From assembly GCA_003990705.1 (NCBI GenBank), contig AP018318.1, positions 5,319,001-5,383,000 on the forward strand: a stretch of DNA of 64,000 nucleotides, in the 5' to 3' direction. The notes beneath the pieces are model-generated. The model worked only from the letters and a program-made list of their open reading frames with translations, made no database searches and was not told the origin of the DNA. The translations under genes and the position numbers were made by a program. This stretch comes from Nostoc sp. HK-01 (GTDB taxonomy: Bacteria; Cyanobacteriota; Cyanobacteriia; Cyanobacteriales; Nostocaceae). Shown here piece after piece: positions 43,096 through 52,487 of this stretch (positions are counted from its first letter, which is position 1; the number at the start of each line of letters is the position of its first letter).

Positions 43096-44307
43096 ATGGA
43101 ACATATTTCTCAACTCACAACAAACATTAGAGAAAAAACATCATGTCCCGATATTTTAGTTATATCTCGTCTATTCTTACCAAAAGAAGCGGTTATTAGT
43201 GAATATCTCTACAATCGTTGTCTTCAAGATCCCGAACGAATTATTGTTTTAACTGCTAGTTGTGCAGGGGATAAAAAATTTGATGAGACTCAACAGTTTC
43301 CTATTTATCGCTGGCCAAGCTCACAATACTGGCTAGGAGGATTTTGGGGAAATATTCTCAACCCTTTGATAAATCTAGTTTGGTCATTTGTATTCGCAAT
43401 TAAACTCTATTTTCGTTATCACTATCGTTATATAGAATGGGGACACACTTACGAATTTCCTTCCCTATTATTATTAAGCTATCTGTTACCTATCCGCTTT
43501 TTTATTTATTTGCATGGTCATGATATTCGCACTGTTTTAGGCAACCCAGTGTGGCGATCGCTGTTTAAATTAACATTATCACGCGCCACAGGAATTGTTT
43601 GTAACAGCGCCTTTACCAGAGATTACCTCAGAAACGCGTTCCGCCTGCAAACTCCTACCCATGTAATTCATCCTGTAGTTAGACCTGAGAAATTTAGTGT
43701 CGGGACAAACCACAGCAATCTTGATGATTTACGCATGAAAGTGCGTCAAACTTACAATATTCCCCCAACAGCAATTGTCATTCTTTCAGTTGGACAACTG
43801 GTAAAACATAAAAGCTTTGAACGGGTGATTGAGAATCTGCCATTATTGCTAACTATTGGGATAGACGTTCACTACATACTCTGTGGTCAAGGTGCTTGTG
43901 AGTCACAACTGAAAACTCTAGCGCAACGTTTGCGCGTAGACCAGCGGGTACACTTTGCTGGCCAAGTACCTGACAACGACTTAGCAGGTTACTATGCGGC
44001 TTGTGATATCTTTGCCATGCTGACTTTGCATGATCCCAAAGCGAGATTTATTGATGGTTTTGGTGTGACATATTTAGAAGCCAGTTACTTTGGTAAGCCT
44101 GTAATTGCTTCGCGTTTAGGTTCTGTAACTGAGGTCGTAAGTCACGAAGAGAACGGTCTATTAGTTAACCCTAAATCTGGCTATGAAGTTTTTCAAGCTT
44201 TTAAACGCTTGTGTCAAGACCAGCAATTGCGCGAACAACTTGGTCGCAAGGGTAAAGAATTAGCAAGGCGCAAAACTCTTCACCGGATGCTTTATCAAGA
44301 AAATTAA
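43096..44307 (+). CDS. Group 1 (GT4-like) glycosyltransferase
   Basis: The 403-residue product has two Rossmann-like domains. In the second are VILSVGQLVKHKSFERVIEN, HYILCGQGACESQL, VHFAGQVPDNDLAGYYAACD and the E-x7-E-type GFGVTYLEASYFGKPVIASR, where the glutamates contact the donor sugar. This is the GT4 retaining glycosyltransferase pattern. Donor and acceptor cannot be read from sequence; polysaccharide or glycolipid synthesis is likely. The N-terminal domain carries a hydrophobic patch (~90-150, e.g. LLLLSYLLPIRFFIYLHGHD) that suggests membrane contact. It overlaps the thiS stop by four bases, tail to tail. Confidence 0.87.
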   Translation: MEHISQLTTNIREKTSCPDILVISRLFLPKEAVISEYLYNRCLQDPERIIVLTASCAGDKKFDETQQFPIYRWPSSQYWLGGFWGNILNPLINLVWSFVFAIKLYFRYHYRYIEWGHTYEFPSLLLLSYLLPIRFFIYLHGHDIRTVLGNPVWRSLFKLTLSRATGIVCNSAFTRDYLRNAFRLQTPTHVIHPVVRPEKFSVGTNHSNLDDLRMKVRQTYNIPPTAIVILSVGQLVKHKSFERVIENLPLLLTIGIDVHYILCGQGACESQLKTLAQRLRVDQRVHFAGQVPDNDLAGYYAACDIFAMLTLHDPKARFIDGFGVTYLEASYFGKPVIASRLGSVTEVVSHEENGLLVNPKSGYEVFQAFKRLCQDQQLREQLGRKGKELARRKTLHRMLYQEN

Positions 44308-44516
44308 CCACCGCCAACAATGGTGACAACTTCCAAGCGATCGCCTGGCTGTACTATAGTTTGTGACCAAAATTGGCGATGTAAAATTTCCCCGTTATAC
44401 TCCACCGCCACCAAGCGCGGGTTGAAACCCAACTGCTGTAATAAATCAGGTAACAACGATGGAGAGGAACAAACGCGGGTTTCTCCATTTACCTGAAGGG
44501 TAATTTGCTCGGACAT
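44304..44516 (-). CDS. thiS: Sulfur carrier protein ThiS
   Basis: The 70-residue ubiquitin-like protein ends in VVTIVGGG, with the C-terminal Gly-Gly needed for thiocarboxylate formation in thiazole synthesis. Typical features are ITLQVNGETR at the start, LLQQLGFNPRLVAVEYNGEIL in the middle and PGDRLEVVTIV before the tail. It follows thiE on the same strand after 73 bases, so the pair is probably one transcription unit for thiamine synthesis. Confidence 0.93.
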   Translation of the reverse strand: MSEQITLQVNGETRVCSSPSLLPDLLQQLGFNPRLVAVEYNGEILHRQFWSQTIVQPGDRLEVVTIVGGG

Positions 44517-44555
44517 AAAATCAAGTATGAAGTATTGTTCTCCTGCCTTTTAACA

Positions 44556-44583
44556 AATGACCATTGACTAATGACCATTGACT
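44556..44583. repeat. Two exact 14-bp tandem copies between thiE and thiS
   Basis: AATGACCATTGACT is repeated twice, itself built from heptamer-like units (AATGACC, ATTGACT). It forms part of the 73-base thiE-thiS spacer. Confidence 0.9.
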
Positions 44584-44589
44584 CCCCAC

Positions 44590-45660
44590 TCAATTTTGAA
44601 TGCTTTCTTGTTGTGGTTTGACTCGATTTAGCTGAGATAGCAAGTATTGGGTAACTAAAGTAGGCTGTTCCGCTTGCATGAGCGATCGCACCACCGCCAC
44701 CCTTTCGGCTCCCGCATCAATGACATCATTGATATTATTGGCATCAATGCCGCCAATGGCAAACCAAGGTATGGGACTATTTTGAGCAGCGTACCGGACA
44801 TATTCTAAGCCGGCTGCGGCCTTACCTGCTTTCGTGGGAGTTTCATAAATCGGGCCGACACCGATATAATCTGCACCGTCGGTAATGGCTTTTTGCATTT
44901 CTTCAGAATTAGTGGTGGAACGACCAATTATCTTCTGTGGCCCCAATAATTGTCGCGCCATAGCGATTGGCATATCCTGTTGTCCCAGATGTACGCCATC
45001 GGCATCTATAGCTAAAGCTAAGTCTACGCGATCGTTCATAATAAACAAAGCGCCGTAAGCATGACATAGTTGCCGGAGTTTAGTGGCTTGTTCTAGCCGT
45101 ACAGTGTCATCGGCGTTTTTATCCCGATACTGTAATAAGGTTAATCCGCCTTTGAGTGCAGATTCCACGGTGGCTAACAAAGTATCTGATGGGGATGTGA
45201 CTAAATATAAATGCGATCGCCACAATAATTGATGACGCTGATAACCCATCAAATTGCTTTCTAGGGTGTAAACCCGATAGCGCATCTGCTTAAAAGCTTT
45301 GCCCATATTTAAGTTATGCAGCTTACCGTATTCTTCCAATACTCGCAATGCTTCTTGGACACGGCAAAAGTTAGCTTGCAACAACGACTTAATCCCAGAA
45401 CGTTGTTCTTCTTGCGGATGGGATAATTCAGTACCGATATCTCCTACTGTATCTCGCGCCGCCCGGATTTCCGCCGTATGCCATTTAGCTAACTCTTGTC
45501 GCAGGTATTTGCATTCCCCTGCTAACTGGACATTATTCAACCCAAAACGACACCACTCCTCAATGATGCGTAAGCCTTCACGAGTGCGGTCTAAATTAGC
45601 ATCTAATATGCGGTAAACAACTTGCTGTATTTGCTCTTTTTGGCTATACGGCTCGACCAT
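44590..45660 (-). CDS. thiE: Thiamine-phosphate synthase with N-terminal ThiD2-type domain
   Basis: ThiE joins HMP-pyrophosphate and thiazole phosphate to thiamine phosphate. The 356-residue product has an N-terminal ~135-residue helical domain (RILDANLDRTREGLRIIEEW; LLQANFCRVQEALRVLEEYG) of the ThiD2 type, then the ThiE TIM barrel (LYLVTSPSDT, LLQYRDKNADD, FIMNDRVDLALAIDADGVHLG, GRSTTNSEEM, YIGVGPIYETPTKAG, FAIGGIDANNI). This fused form is usual in cyanobacteria. A second ATG at 45705 is in frame, but GGAG lies eight bases before 45660. Confidence 0.92.
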   Translation of the reverse strand: MVEPYSQKEQIQQVVYRILDANLDRTREGLRIIEEWCRFGLNNVQLAGECKYLRQELAKWHTAEIRAARDTVGDIGTELSHPQEEQRSGIKSLLQANFCRVQEALRVLEEYGKLHNLNMGKAFKQMRYRVYTLESNLMGYQRHQLLWRSHLYLVTSPSDTLLATVESALKGGLTLLQYRDKNADDTVRLEQATKLRQLCHAYGALFIMNDRVDLALAIDADGVHLGQQDMPIAMARQLLGPQKIIGRSTTNSEEMQKAITDGADYIGVGPIYETPTKAGKAAAGLEYVRYAAQNSPIPWFAIGGIDANNINDVIDAGAERVAVVRSLMQAEQPTLVTQYLLSQLNRVKPQQESIQN

Positions 45661-45764
45661 TACCACAACTCCATTAGTGCTTTCATAATAGTCAGCCTCT
45701 TTCATATATGCAATATTTTTAGCATCGTTAATTTACTAAGCAAGAGGTCTGAAGAACATAAAAG

Positions 45765-45787
45765 TATGAAGTGTGAAGTATGAAGTA
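45765..45787. repeat. TGAAGTR heptamer repeat upstream of thiE
   Basis: TATGAAGTGTGAAGTATGAAGTA shares its core with the repeats around dps. It is followed by a GGGTAGCTTCCCGGAGGGTAA-like hairpin region (~45804-45824) and by complementary TTTCATC sequence, so the 275-base spacer can fold. Confidence 0.75.
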
Positions 45788-45980
45788 TGTAGAAACCCCT
45801 TGGGTAGCTTCCCGGAGGGTAATTTCATCTTTCAGCCTTTACCTTTCACCTTTGATAATCTCTTCATTAATTACTTTGTCTTCAAAATAGCCAATCGGTC
45901 AATATTGTGGGTAACATTATCGACATAATACTGTCTAAGGGTATAAGACTTTATTGTTATTTCTCAGGAGTATTGTAAAA

Positions 45981-47831
45981 ATGGCTTCCCCTAATGTGTC
46001 TGGTCAATATCTTAGACTAGCGCTTAAGCGAGTAATCCTTAATCAACCGCATCCATCTCTAGACTTAGCTATACCTATAGCTTTTGGTTATTCATTTATG
46101 TTTGGTATGGGATTGGCAACCCTAACTTTGCTGGCAATCAACAGTAGCGCCGTTGCTCAGATGCCATCTATACCAGATCAGATGCCCCTTGGTGAAAGAA
46201 AACTTTCTCAGGTTAATGTCCTATTTGTCAACCCAAGTATCGGGGATGACACTACAGGCAATGGGAGCGATCGCACTCCTTTCAAAACTATTACTCAAGC
46301 AATACGAGTTTCTTCAGGCAATACAGTAATTATGCTGGCTCCTGGTAATTACAGTGCCGAAACTGGAGAGATGTTCCCCTTAATACTACGCTCTGGAATT
46401 ACCATTCAAGGTGATGCAAGTAACAAAGGCAGCGGAATTACGATTCAAGGTGGTGGTACATATCTAAGTCGTAGTTATGGTGGGCAGAATGTGACGATTG
46501 TGGCTGCAAACCAAGCAGAGTTAACGGGGGTGACTGTCACCAATGCTAATCCCCGCGGTTATGGTTTGTGGATTGAATCAAGCAACCCCGTCATTTCCGA
46601 CAATACATTTACAGGAAATACCCAAGATGGTGTGGCTGTCAGTGGTAATGGCACACCGACAATTAGTAAAAATTATGTTTATCGCAATGGAGCCAACGGT
46701 ATTACCCTCAGTGGTAGTTCTCAGGCTAAGGTACAGGAAAATATTTTTCAAGAAACAGGTTATGGGGTCAATATCACCCAAAATGCCGCACCTGTAGTTA
46801 TAGGTAATCAAATTCAGAACAATCGTTCGGGAATTTTAGTCCAAGGAAAGGCGCGTCCGATTGTTCGTAATAATTTAATTGCAGGTAGTCAAGAAGATGG
46901 TTTAGTGGCGATCGCCCAAGCGATGCCAGATTTAGGTACTATTACAGAAGCTGGTGGTAACGAATTTCGCAATAATACTCGCTATGATATTAACGCTAGT
47001 GCTGCCAAAGAAGCGATCGCAGCTACAGGCAATACTTTAATTGATAACCGCATCGCAGGTAAAGTAGATTTTAACGCTCAAACTGCTGCTATTACTGATA
47101 ACCCTCCACCAACTACACCAAACACAGTTATCTCGGCAATCCCTAATAATCAAGAAATTAGCTTTTCTGCGACCGAAGTTTCTCCCACACCTAATCCTGT
47201 CGCTACATTACCGACAAAACCCATTACGCCCAAGAAATCTCCACAACAAAAATTAACTCCTCCCCCTGGCGGCTTCCCGATACCCAGCAGCTTAGTTGGA
47301 CAACAACCATCAACCAACACTCAAGTTACTCCCACAGCTAAAATTACAACCCTACCAGTCCAGCAACCATCATCCCTACAGTTCAATTACGTCCAGATTG
47401 AACCTAACACCATTGAATTTGCTGCACCCGACTCTATACAAACACCAACTACAACATTACCCAGTCGAGGTCAAGCATCAGCCTTGACTTCTCCAGGTAG
47501 CGCAGCCCTTTTACCAGTTCCCAACGGCAATGTTCCCCTTGGCGATACGCGTAACCTGCGAAAAGTCCCAGTTCCTCAAACAGATACAACTGCTTACACT
47601 CAAAGTTATTTACAACCTGTCAGTGGCATACGTTACCGCGTCATTGTCGAAGTAGCAAACGAACAAGAACAGGAATTAGTGCGATATGTTGCCCCAGGTG
47701 CATTTTCTACCATCTGGCAAGGGCGTAAAGTTATGCAAGCAGGCGTATTTAGCAATCGCTCTAACGCTGATGAAATGTTAAAAAATCTCACCAGCAATGG
47801 TTTGCGAACTATTATTGAACCTTTGAATTAA
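45981..47831 (+). CDS. Exported DUF1565/parallel beta-helix protein with SPOR-like C-terminus
   Basis: This 616-residue protein has a hydrophobic N-terminal anchor (~30-58). A DUF1565 start follows (VLFVNPSIGDDTTGNGSDRT, then FKTITQAIRVSSGNTVIMLAPGNYS), running into a right-handed beta-helix with NG-rich turns (~150-360). A Pro/Thr/Gln-rich linker (~365-540) leads to a C-terminal ~70-residue SPOR-like domain (YRVIVEVANEQEQELVRYV, QAGVFSNRSNADEMLKNL). SPOR domains bind denuded peptidoglycan; beta-helices often bind or cleave polysaccharide. CAGGAG precedes the chosen ATG, better than the TTG at 45954. Catalytic residues are not evident, so enzyme activity is unproven. Confidence 0.85.
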   Translation: MASPNVSGQYLRLALKRVILNQPHPSLDLAIPIAFGYSFMFGMGLATLTLLAINSSAVAQMPSIPDQMPLGERKLSQVNVLFVNPSIGDDTTGNGSDRTPFKTITQAIRVSSGNTVIMLAPGNYSAETGEMFPLILRSGITIQGDASNKGSGITIQGGGTYLSRSYGGQNVTIVAANQAELTGVTVTNANPRGYGLWIESSNPVISDNTFTGNTQDGVAVSGNGTPTISKNYVYRNGANGITLSGSSQAKVQENIFQETGYGVNITQNAAPVVIGNQIQNNRSGILVQGKARPIVRNNLIAGSQEDGLVAIAQAMPDLGTITEAGGNEFRNNTRYDINASAAKEAIAATGNTLIDNRIAGKVDFNAQTAAITDNPPPTTPNTVISAIPNNQEISFSATEVSPTPNPVATLPTKPITPKKSPQQKLTPPPGGFPIPSSLVGQQPSTNTQVTPTAKITTLPVQQPSSLQFNYVQIEPNTIEFAAPDSIQTPTTTLPSRGQASALTSPGSAALLPVPNGNVPLGDTRNLRKVPVPQTDTTAYTQSYLQPVSGIRYRVIVEVANEQEQELVRYVAPGAFSTIWQGRKVMQAGVFSNRSNADEMLKNLTSNGLRTIIEPLN

Positions 47832-48065
47832 ACTCAATAACTTTAGGGTGGGCAATATCCACCTGATTTCGTCAATTTGTGGGGAATTGATGGTTAAAAT
47901 TTCTACGCAAAGTGGCGTAAAGGTAAGAGCAGAGGAGCGCAAAGTTTGTTTAATTCGATCAGGACTGATTTTGCTATGTATAGCGGTAGTCAGATATGTT
48001 AGGACAACTTGAAAACTTGAATGCCAGGAATAGTAAGACTTTTCCTCCAGCATAGCTGCCTTCTG

Positions 48066-49514
48066 CTATACTTTCAACTTCAATTGCAACTCATCTTTAA
48101 TGCGGTTGAGAATGGAAGCTTCATCAAGGTTAGCCAAAATTTTACTGATGACTGCTTTTGGCCCTTCTGGCCCCCAAGTTGCGCCATTGGCTAAATAAGC
48201 TTTAGTAACTTGACCAATGCCGTAAGAAGATACACCAGCTACACCAGCTTGGGTCAATGCAACTGTTACATAAGGCGCAAGGGTAGCACCTGCTGTAACT
48301 GGTGCAGAAATGCCAAGTAGGGTTTTCAAACCACTTAAACCCAAGTTGGCGAGTAATTCACTGACACCAATACCGCCCATACTCAGGGCAATTTTTTGCA
48401 GTAATCTGACAGCACCAGCTTCGGTCATCGGCATAGCGTAGAGTTTGGATAAACCTAAAATTAAAGCAATATCAATCACTATGCTACTCAGTATATCTAC
48501 TACTGTAACCGGATTGAGAGCGATCGCCAGTGCTTTAGCCATCACAGCTTTCCAAATCAACTGATTGGCGTTCTGTTCGCGAATCAAGAGTTTGCGTTGT
48601 ACCAGTTGCTCATTGACTGTATCTGCATACAACATTGAATTAAGGGCGACTAAAGCTTTACCCTCACGCTGCAAAATCTCTAATATTTTCAGCTTCAATT
48701 CTTCTACTTGGGCATTCCCAGTCCGCATCTGCAAGCCTCTACTACCATCAGGGCGAATTACCGCTGTCTTAAGCAATGGTGAGGCGGCTGACATGACAAT
48801 TTCTAAAGGCGTGAGTAATTCCTTTACCCTTTCATCTCGAATTTTTTCATAAATTGCCAGGCGGTCTGCTGCGGGATATTGGTCTACTTTGTTGAACACC
48901 AAAATTATCGGTTTCCCAGCTTCCCGCAATTGCGAAAGGGCTTGGTGTTCGATTTTAGTCATGTCTCCCGAAATCACAAACAAAATCAAATCGGCTTGTT
49001 TAGCGATTTGTTCCGCCAAAGCTGTACGAGTTTCACCATCAATTTCATCCAACCCAGGCGTATCAATAAGTTCTACCTGAGATTGACCCACACTCGGTAA
49101 AGTGACTCGCAAAGCTCGTTCTGTCGTACCAATTAGTTCTTCGTGAATACTCCAATTAACCCGCTGTGCGGCGCGAGTCACACCATGTAAAGGGCCAGTT
49201 TCAAATACAGGTTGTCCCACCAAAGCATTCAACAGAGATGATTTACCCCGTCCTACCATCCCAAAAGCAGCAATCTGCACAACCATCCGGTCTAACTTTG
49301 CCAGCATAATTTCTAAATCAGCCAGTTCGGTTTCTAACCCTGCTTTTTCTCGTGGTGTCAAGTCAAGATTAGCTACCAAGTTTCGCAGTGCTGTTTGCGC
49401 TTGTTTATAATTCAGTTCCGCTTGAATGTCTTCAAAGCTAAAAATAGCACTATCTAGTTCTTCCTCCCAGTTAGGCGAGTTGCTTTGGTCTGGTTCTGGC
49501 AATTTAGAAGGCAT
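48066..49514 (-). CDS. Dynamin-like/Era-type GTPase with DUF697 domain
   Basis: The 482-residue protein has a helical N-terminus (~20-80), then a GTPase domain with G1 GMVGRGKS (85-92), G3 DTPGLDE and G4 NKVD. A helical middle leads into a C-terminal DUF697-type hydrophobic region (~325-450: LAIALNPVTVVDILSSIVID, LLANLGLSGLKTLLG, with Gly/Ala-rich helices). DUF697 GTPases are widespread in cyanobacteria and are thought to be membrane-associated; the process is unknown to me. It is divergent from tpiA across ~160-200 bases. Confidence 0.87.
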   Translation of the reverse strand: MPSKLPEPDQSNSPNWEEELDSAIFSFEDIQAELNYKQAQTALRNLVANLDLTPREKAGLETELADLEIMLAKLDRMVVQIAAFGMVGRGKSSLLNALVGQPVFETGPLHGVTRAAQRVNWSIHEELIGTTERALRVTLPSVGQSQVELIDTPGLDEIDGETRTALAEQIAKQADLILFVISGDMTKIEHQALSQLREAGKPIILVFNKVDQYPAADRLAIYEKIRDERVKELLTPLEIVMSAASPLLKTAVIRPDGSRGLQMRTGNAQVEELKLKILEILQREGKALVALNSMLYADTVNEQLVQRKLLIREQNANQLIWKAVMAKALAIALNPVTVVDILSSIVIDIALILGLSKLYAMPMTEAGAVRLLQKIALSMGGIGVSELLANLGLSGLKTLLGISAPVTAGATLAPYVTVALTQAGVAGVSSYGIGQVTKAYLANGATWGPEGPKAVISKILANLDEASILNRIKDELQLKLKV

Positions 49515-49719
49515 GATAATCGGAGATTTTTGATTTACCTCATTTTTATCCTAGTTATTTTTACAGAATATGAGGGAAATTGTCTTCATAGACTGGCACT
49601 AATGAAAAGATAACTCACTCCGCGATCGCTCTTTCATCTCTTGATGGGCTTGGAGTGTCATAAAAAGTAGTAGAGTGAAAATTGCATCTATTAGCGTTAG
49701 GAATTTGACTACATCACCT

Positions 49720-50445
49720 GTGCGGAAAATTGTTATTGCTGGTAACTGGAAAATGTTTAAAACCCAGGCAGAGACTCAAGATTTCTTGCGAGGGTTTCTG
49801 CCTCATTTAGACGAAACGCCTGAAGAGCGAGAAGTATTATTGTGTCCTCCTTTCACCGATTTAAACATTTTGTCTCAAAGTTTGCATGGCAGCCGTGTAC
49901 AACTGGGAGCGCAAAATGTTCATTGGGAAGATTCTGGAGCTTACACTGGTGAAATTGCCGCCCAGATGCTCACAGAAATTGGTGTCCGTTATGTAATTGT
50001 CGGTCATAGCGAACGACGGCAATTTTTTGGCGAAACAGACGAGACAGTTAATCTGCGTCTGAAAGCTGCTCAAAAACATGGTCTAACCCCAGTTTTGTGT
50101 GTAGGGGAAACCAAACAACAACGCGATGCAGGACAAACAGAATCACTCATTACTACTCAGCTAGACAAAGACCTAGTGAATGTAGATCAAGATAATTTGG
50201 TAATTGCGTATGAACCAATTTGGGCAATTGGAACTGGTGATACTTGTGAAGCAAAAGAAGCTAACCGAGTTATTGGCTTAATTCGCAGTCAATTAAAAAA
50301 CACCAATGTTTCGATTCAATACGGCGGCTCAGTCAAGCCTAATAATATTGATGAGATCATGGCTCAACCAGAAATTGACGGCGTGCTTGTGGGAGGAGCC
50401 AGTCTAGAACCTGAAAGTTTTGCCCGAATTGTCAACTATCAGTAG
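49720..50445 (+). CDS. tpiA: Triosephosphate isomerase
   Basis: Interconverts dihydroxyacetone phosphate and glyceraldehyde 3-phosphate in the Calvin cycle and glycolysis. The 241-residue barrel has K11 in IAGNWKMF, H96 in [11 protein letters not shown]165 in [11 protein letters not shown] and the phosphate loop [11 protein letters not shown]. The frame is open from a GTG at 49675, but the GTG at 49720 gives the standard N-terminus ([11 protein letters not shown]) and the length known from Anabaena-type TpiA. No strong ribosome site distinguishes the two. A hairpin follows. Confidence 0.95.
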   Translation: MRKIVIAGNWKMFKTQAETQDFLRGFLPHLDETPEEREVLLCPPFTDLNILSQSLHGSRVQLGAQNVHWEDSGAYTGEIAAQMLTEIGVRYVIVGHSERRQFFGETDETVNLRLKAAQKHGLTPVLCVGETKQQRDAGQTESLITTQLDKDLVNVDQDNLVIAYEPIWAIGTGDTCEAKEANRVIGLIRSQLKNTNVSIQYGGSVKPNNIDEIMAQPEIDGVLVGGASLEPESFARIVNYQ

Positions 50446-50463
50446 TCTTATGTGTAACGCCTT

Positions 50464-50484
50464 TTCCCTGGCTCTACCAGGGAA
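50464..50484 (+). terminator. Hairpin after tpiA
   Basis: TTCCCTGG and CCAGGGAA pair perfectly around five bases, 18 bases after the tpiA stop. GGGAATCCC and a T-rich run follow. Confidence 0.65.
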
Positions 50485-50554
50485 TGGGAATCCCAATTTT
50501 GAATTTTGAATTGTAAAAGTATTTAACATACAAGGCCGCTAAGATCAGTTTCGT

Positions 50555-51403
50555 ATGTCCGGTAACTTAATCATTCGCGGGCGTTGTTTTGAATGGGGAC
50601 AACGCACTTATTTAATGGGTGTGTTGAATGTGACACCTGATAGCTTTAGTGATGGGGGGGATTTTAATAGTAAATCTGCGGCGTTAGCTCAAGCACAAGC
50701 AATGGTAGCTGCTGGTGCTGACATGATTGATGTGGGTGGACAATCAACTCGACCGGGTGCAGAACAAATTACCCTGGATGAAGAATTACAGCGAGTTATC
50801 CCCATAGTACAGACGCTACGCTCGGAAATAACAGTGCCAATTTCTGTAGATACAACTAGAGCAGATGTAGCAAAAGCCGCAATCGAAGCTGGAGCCGATA
50901 TTGTTAATGATATTTCCGCCGGGACATTTGATGTTGAGATGTTGCCGACAGTTGCTAGTTTAAATGTGCCAATAGTGTTGATGCACATTCGCGGAACACC
51001 TCAGACAATGCAACAAATGACAGAGTATGAAGATTTGCTAGGGGAGATAACAACTTTTTTAACAAGACAAATTACGGCAGCAACTAAAGCAGGTATTGAC
51101 CTAGAGAAAATTATTATTGATCCGGGGATTGGTTTTGCTAAGAACTACGAGCAAAATTTACAGCTTTTGCGGAACTTGCGATCGCTCACATCATTAAACT
51201 GCCCTATGTTAGTAGGGGTATCGCGTAAAAGTTTTATTGGACGTATTCTCAATCAACCAAATCCCAAAGCACGCGCCTGGGGAACAGCAGCGGCTTGTTG
51301 TGCTGCTATTGCCAACGGTGCTGATATTCTGCGAATTCACGATGTTAAAGAAATGCGCGAAGTCTCTTTAGTTGCTGATACATTGTTCAGATCAAGAGAT
51401 TAG
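50555..51403 (+). CDS. folP: Dihydropteroate synthase
   Basis: Joins p-aminobenzoate to hydroxymethyldihydropterin pyrophosphate in folate synthesis. The 282-residue barrel has MGVLNVTPDSFSDGG (21-35), DVGGQSTRPGA, VPISVDTTRADVA, NDISAG, LIDPGIGF-like IIIDPGIGFAKNYEQN, LVGVSRKSFIG and a late RIHDVKEM. These are the pterin- and phosphate-binding loops of the family. Length is normal. It follows tpiA on the same strand after ~110 bases; the hairpin between them argues against a simple operon. Confidence 0.96.
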   Translation: MSGNLIIRGRCFEWGQRTYLMGVLNVTPDSFSDGGDFNSKSAALAQAQAMVAAGADMIDVGGQSTRPGAEQITLDEELQRVIPIVQTLRSEITVPISVDTTRADVAKAAIEAGADIVNDISAGTFDVEMLPTVASLNVPIVLMHIRGTPQTMQQMTEYEDLLGEITTFLTRQITAATKAGIDLEKIIIDPGIGFAKNYEQNLQLLRNLRSLTSLNCPMLVGVSRKSFIGRILNQPNPKARAWGTAAACCAAIANGADILRIHDVKEMREVSLVADTLFRSRD

Positions 51404-51445
51404 AGGCTAGACACTAGTGTTTTTGACTCAGCACTCAGCACTTTT

Positions 51446-52276
51446 TTAACCTTGACCATTCCCGTTCCCTTCAGTACCTACCGTATCTCCCAACATTTGA
51501 TCTAATGCTCCTTCTGATAAGCCTTGGTTGAGAAAGACAATTTTGGCATTGTTACTAGCACTAAGTTTTTGACTGGCTTCTACATGTTCTTGAGCCACAA
51601 GATACCGCAAAATATCCCGTGTTTCTGGTTTAGAAGTTATAGCTTCAGAAAGAATACGGATTGATTCTTTTGTAGCTTCGGCGCGTTTAATGGCGGCTTG
51701 TCTATCACCTTCAGCTTCTAAAATAGCTGCTTGTTTTTTGATCTCAGCAGCTTGTTGTTCGGCCATTGATTTCTGCACACTTTCTGGCGGTGTAATGCTT
51801 TGAATATCCACACGGATAATCTTCACACCCCATTTTTTACTTGTCTCATTCACAATCTGCAACAGTGATTGGTTCATTTGATTTCTAGCAGATGTGGTTT
51901 CCGATAATGTTCTATCGGCAATATGAGTACGGAGTTCAACTGTGACTAAATTAGATAAAGCGACCTGCATATCTTCAACTTTATAAAAGCTGTCTTCCAT
52001 GCTGGTAATTTGCCAAGTCACAACACCATCAACTTCCAAATAGACGTTATCTTTAGTAATTACTTTCTGAGGCTTAATGTCTAAAATCTGCTCTCTGGTG
52101 GTATCTTCCATCACAATTTGATCCACAAAAGGCACAATAAAGTTTAAGCCTGGTCTAAGTGTGCGGTGTCTTTGTCCTAAGCGTTCAACTAAGGCTTCAT
52201 TACCTTCATTAATAATTTTGGCAGATCCTAACGCATAGCCTACAAGCGCTAAGACTATAGCAATAATTGGCTCCAT
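51446..52276 (-). CDS. SPFH/band 7 (paraslipin-like) membrane protein
   Basis: The 276-residue product has one N-terminal hydrophobic helix (~3-19), then the SPFH domain (INEGNEALVERLGQRHRTLRPGLNF, split as in slipins; DNVYLEVDGVVTWQI; LRTHIADRTLSE; WGVKIIRVDIQSITPP). A charged Ala/Glu helix (QQAAEIKKQAAILEAEGDRQ) and a C-terminal tail follow. SPFH proteins form membrane microdomain oligomers and often regulate proteases. AGGAGC precedes the ATG at 52276; a longer in-frame start lacks support. No NfeD gene is adjacent. Confidence 0.9.
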   Translation of the reverse strand: MEPIIAIVLALVGYALGSAKIINEGNEALVERLGQRHRTLRPGLNFIVPFVDQIVMEDTTREQILDIKPQKVITKDNVYLEVDGVVTWQITSMEDSFYKVEDMQVALSNLVTVELRTHIADRTLSETTSARNQMNQSLLQIVNETSKKWGVKIIRVDIQSITPPESVQKSMAEQQAAEIKKQAAILEAEGDRQAAIKRAEATKESIRILSEAITSKPETRDILRYLVAQEHVEASQKLSASNNAKIVFLNQGLSEGALDQMLGDTVGTEGNGNGQG

Positions 52277-52487
52277 AGATGCTCCTATGTAGTAATTGGG
52301 AGAATTAACTGTTAAGGATATGGTATTTCTCCTACCTTTTAGTCTAATCTCTAGAGTTTGTGCTTTTGTATGCACTCACTCACAAACACAGCATCTGTAT
52401 AGTTGCTGTGTTTTAAGCAGACAAGAAAGATTGGCAGAATGCGATCGTTATTAAAGCACCTTGATAACATACTGGCAAGAAATTGAC

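Noticed and set aside
47778-48053. 91-codon minus-strand frame overlapping the end of the beta-helix gene
   Set aside because: It overlaps the conserved SPOR-like end, and its middle corresponds to a GCAAAGTGGCGTAAAGG-type dispersed cyanobacterial repeat.
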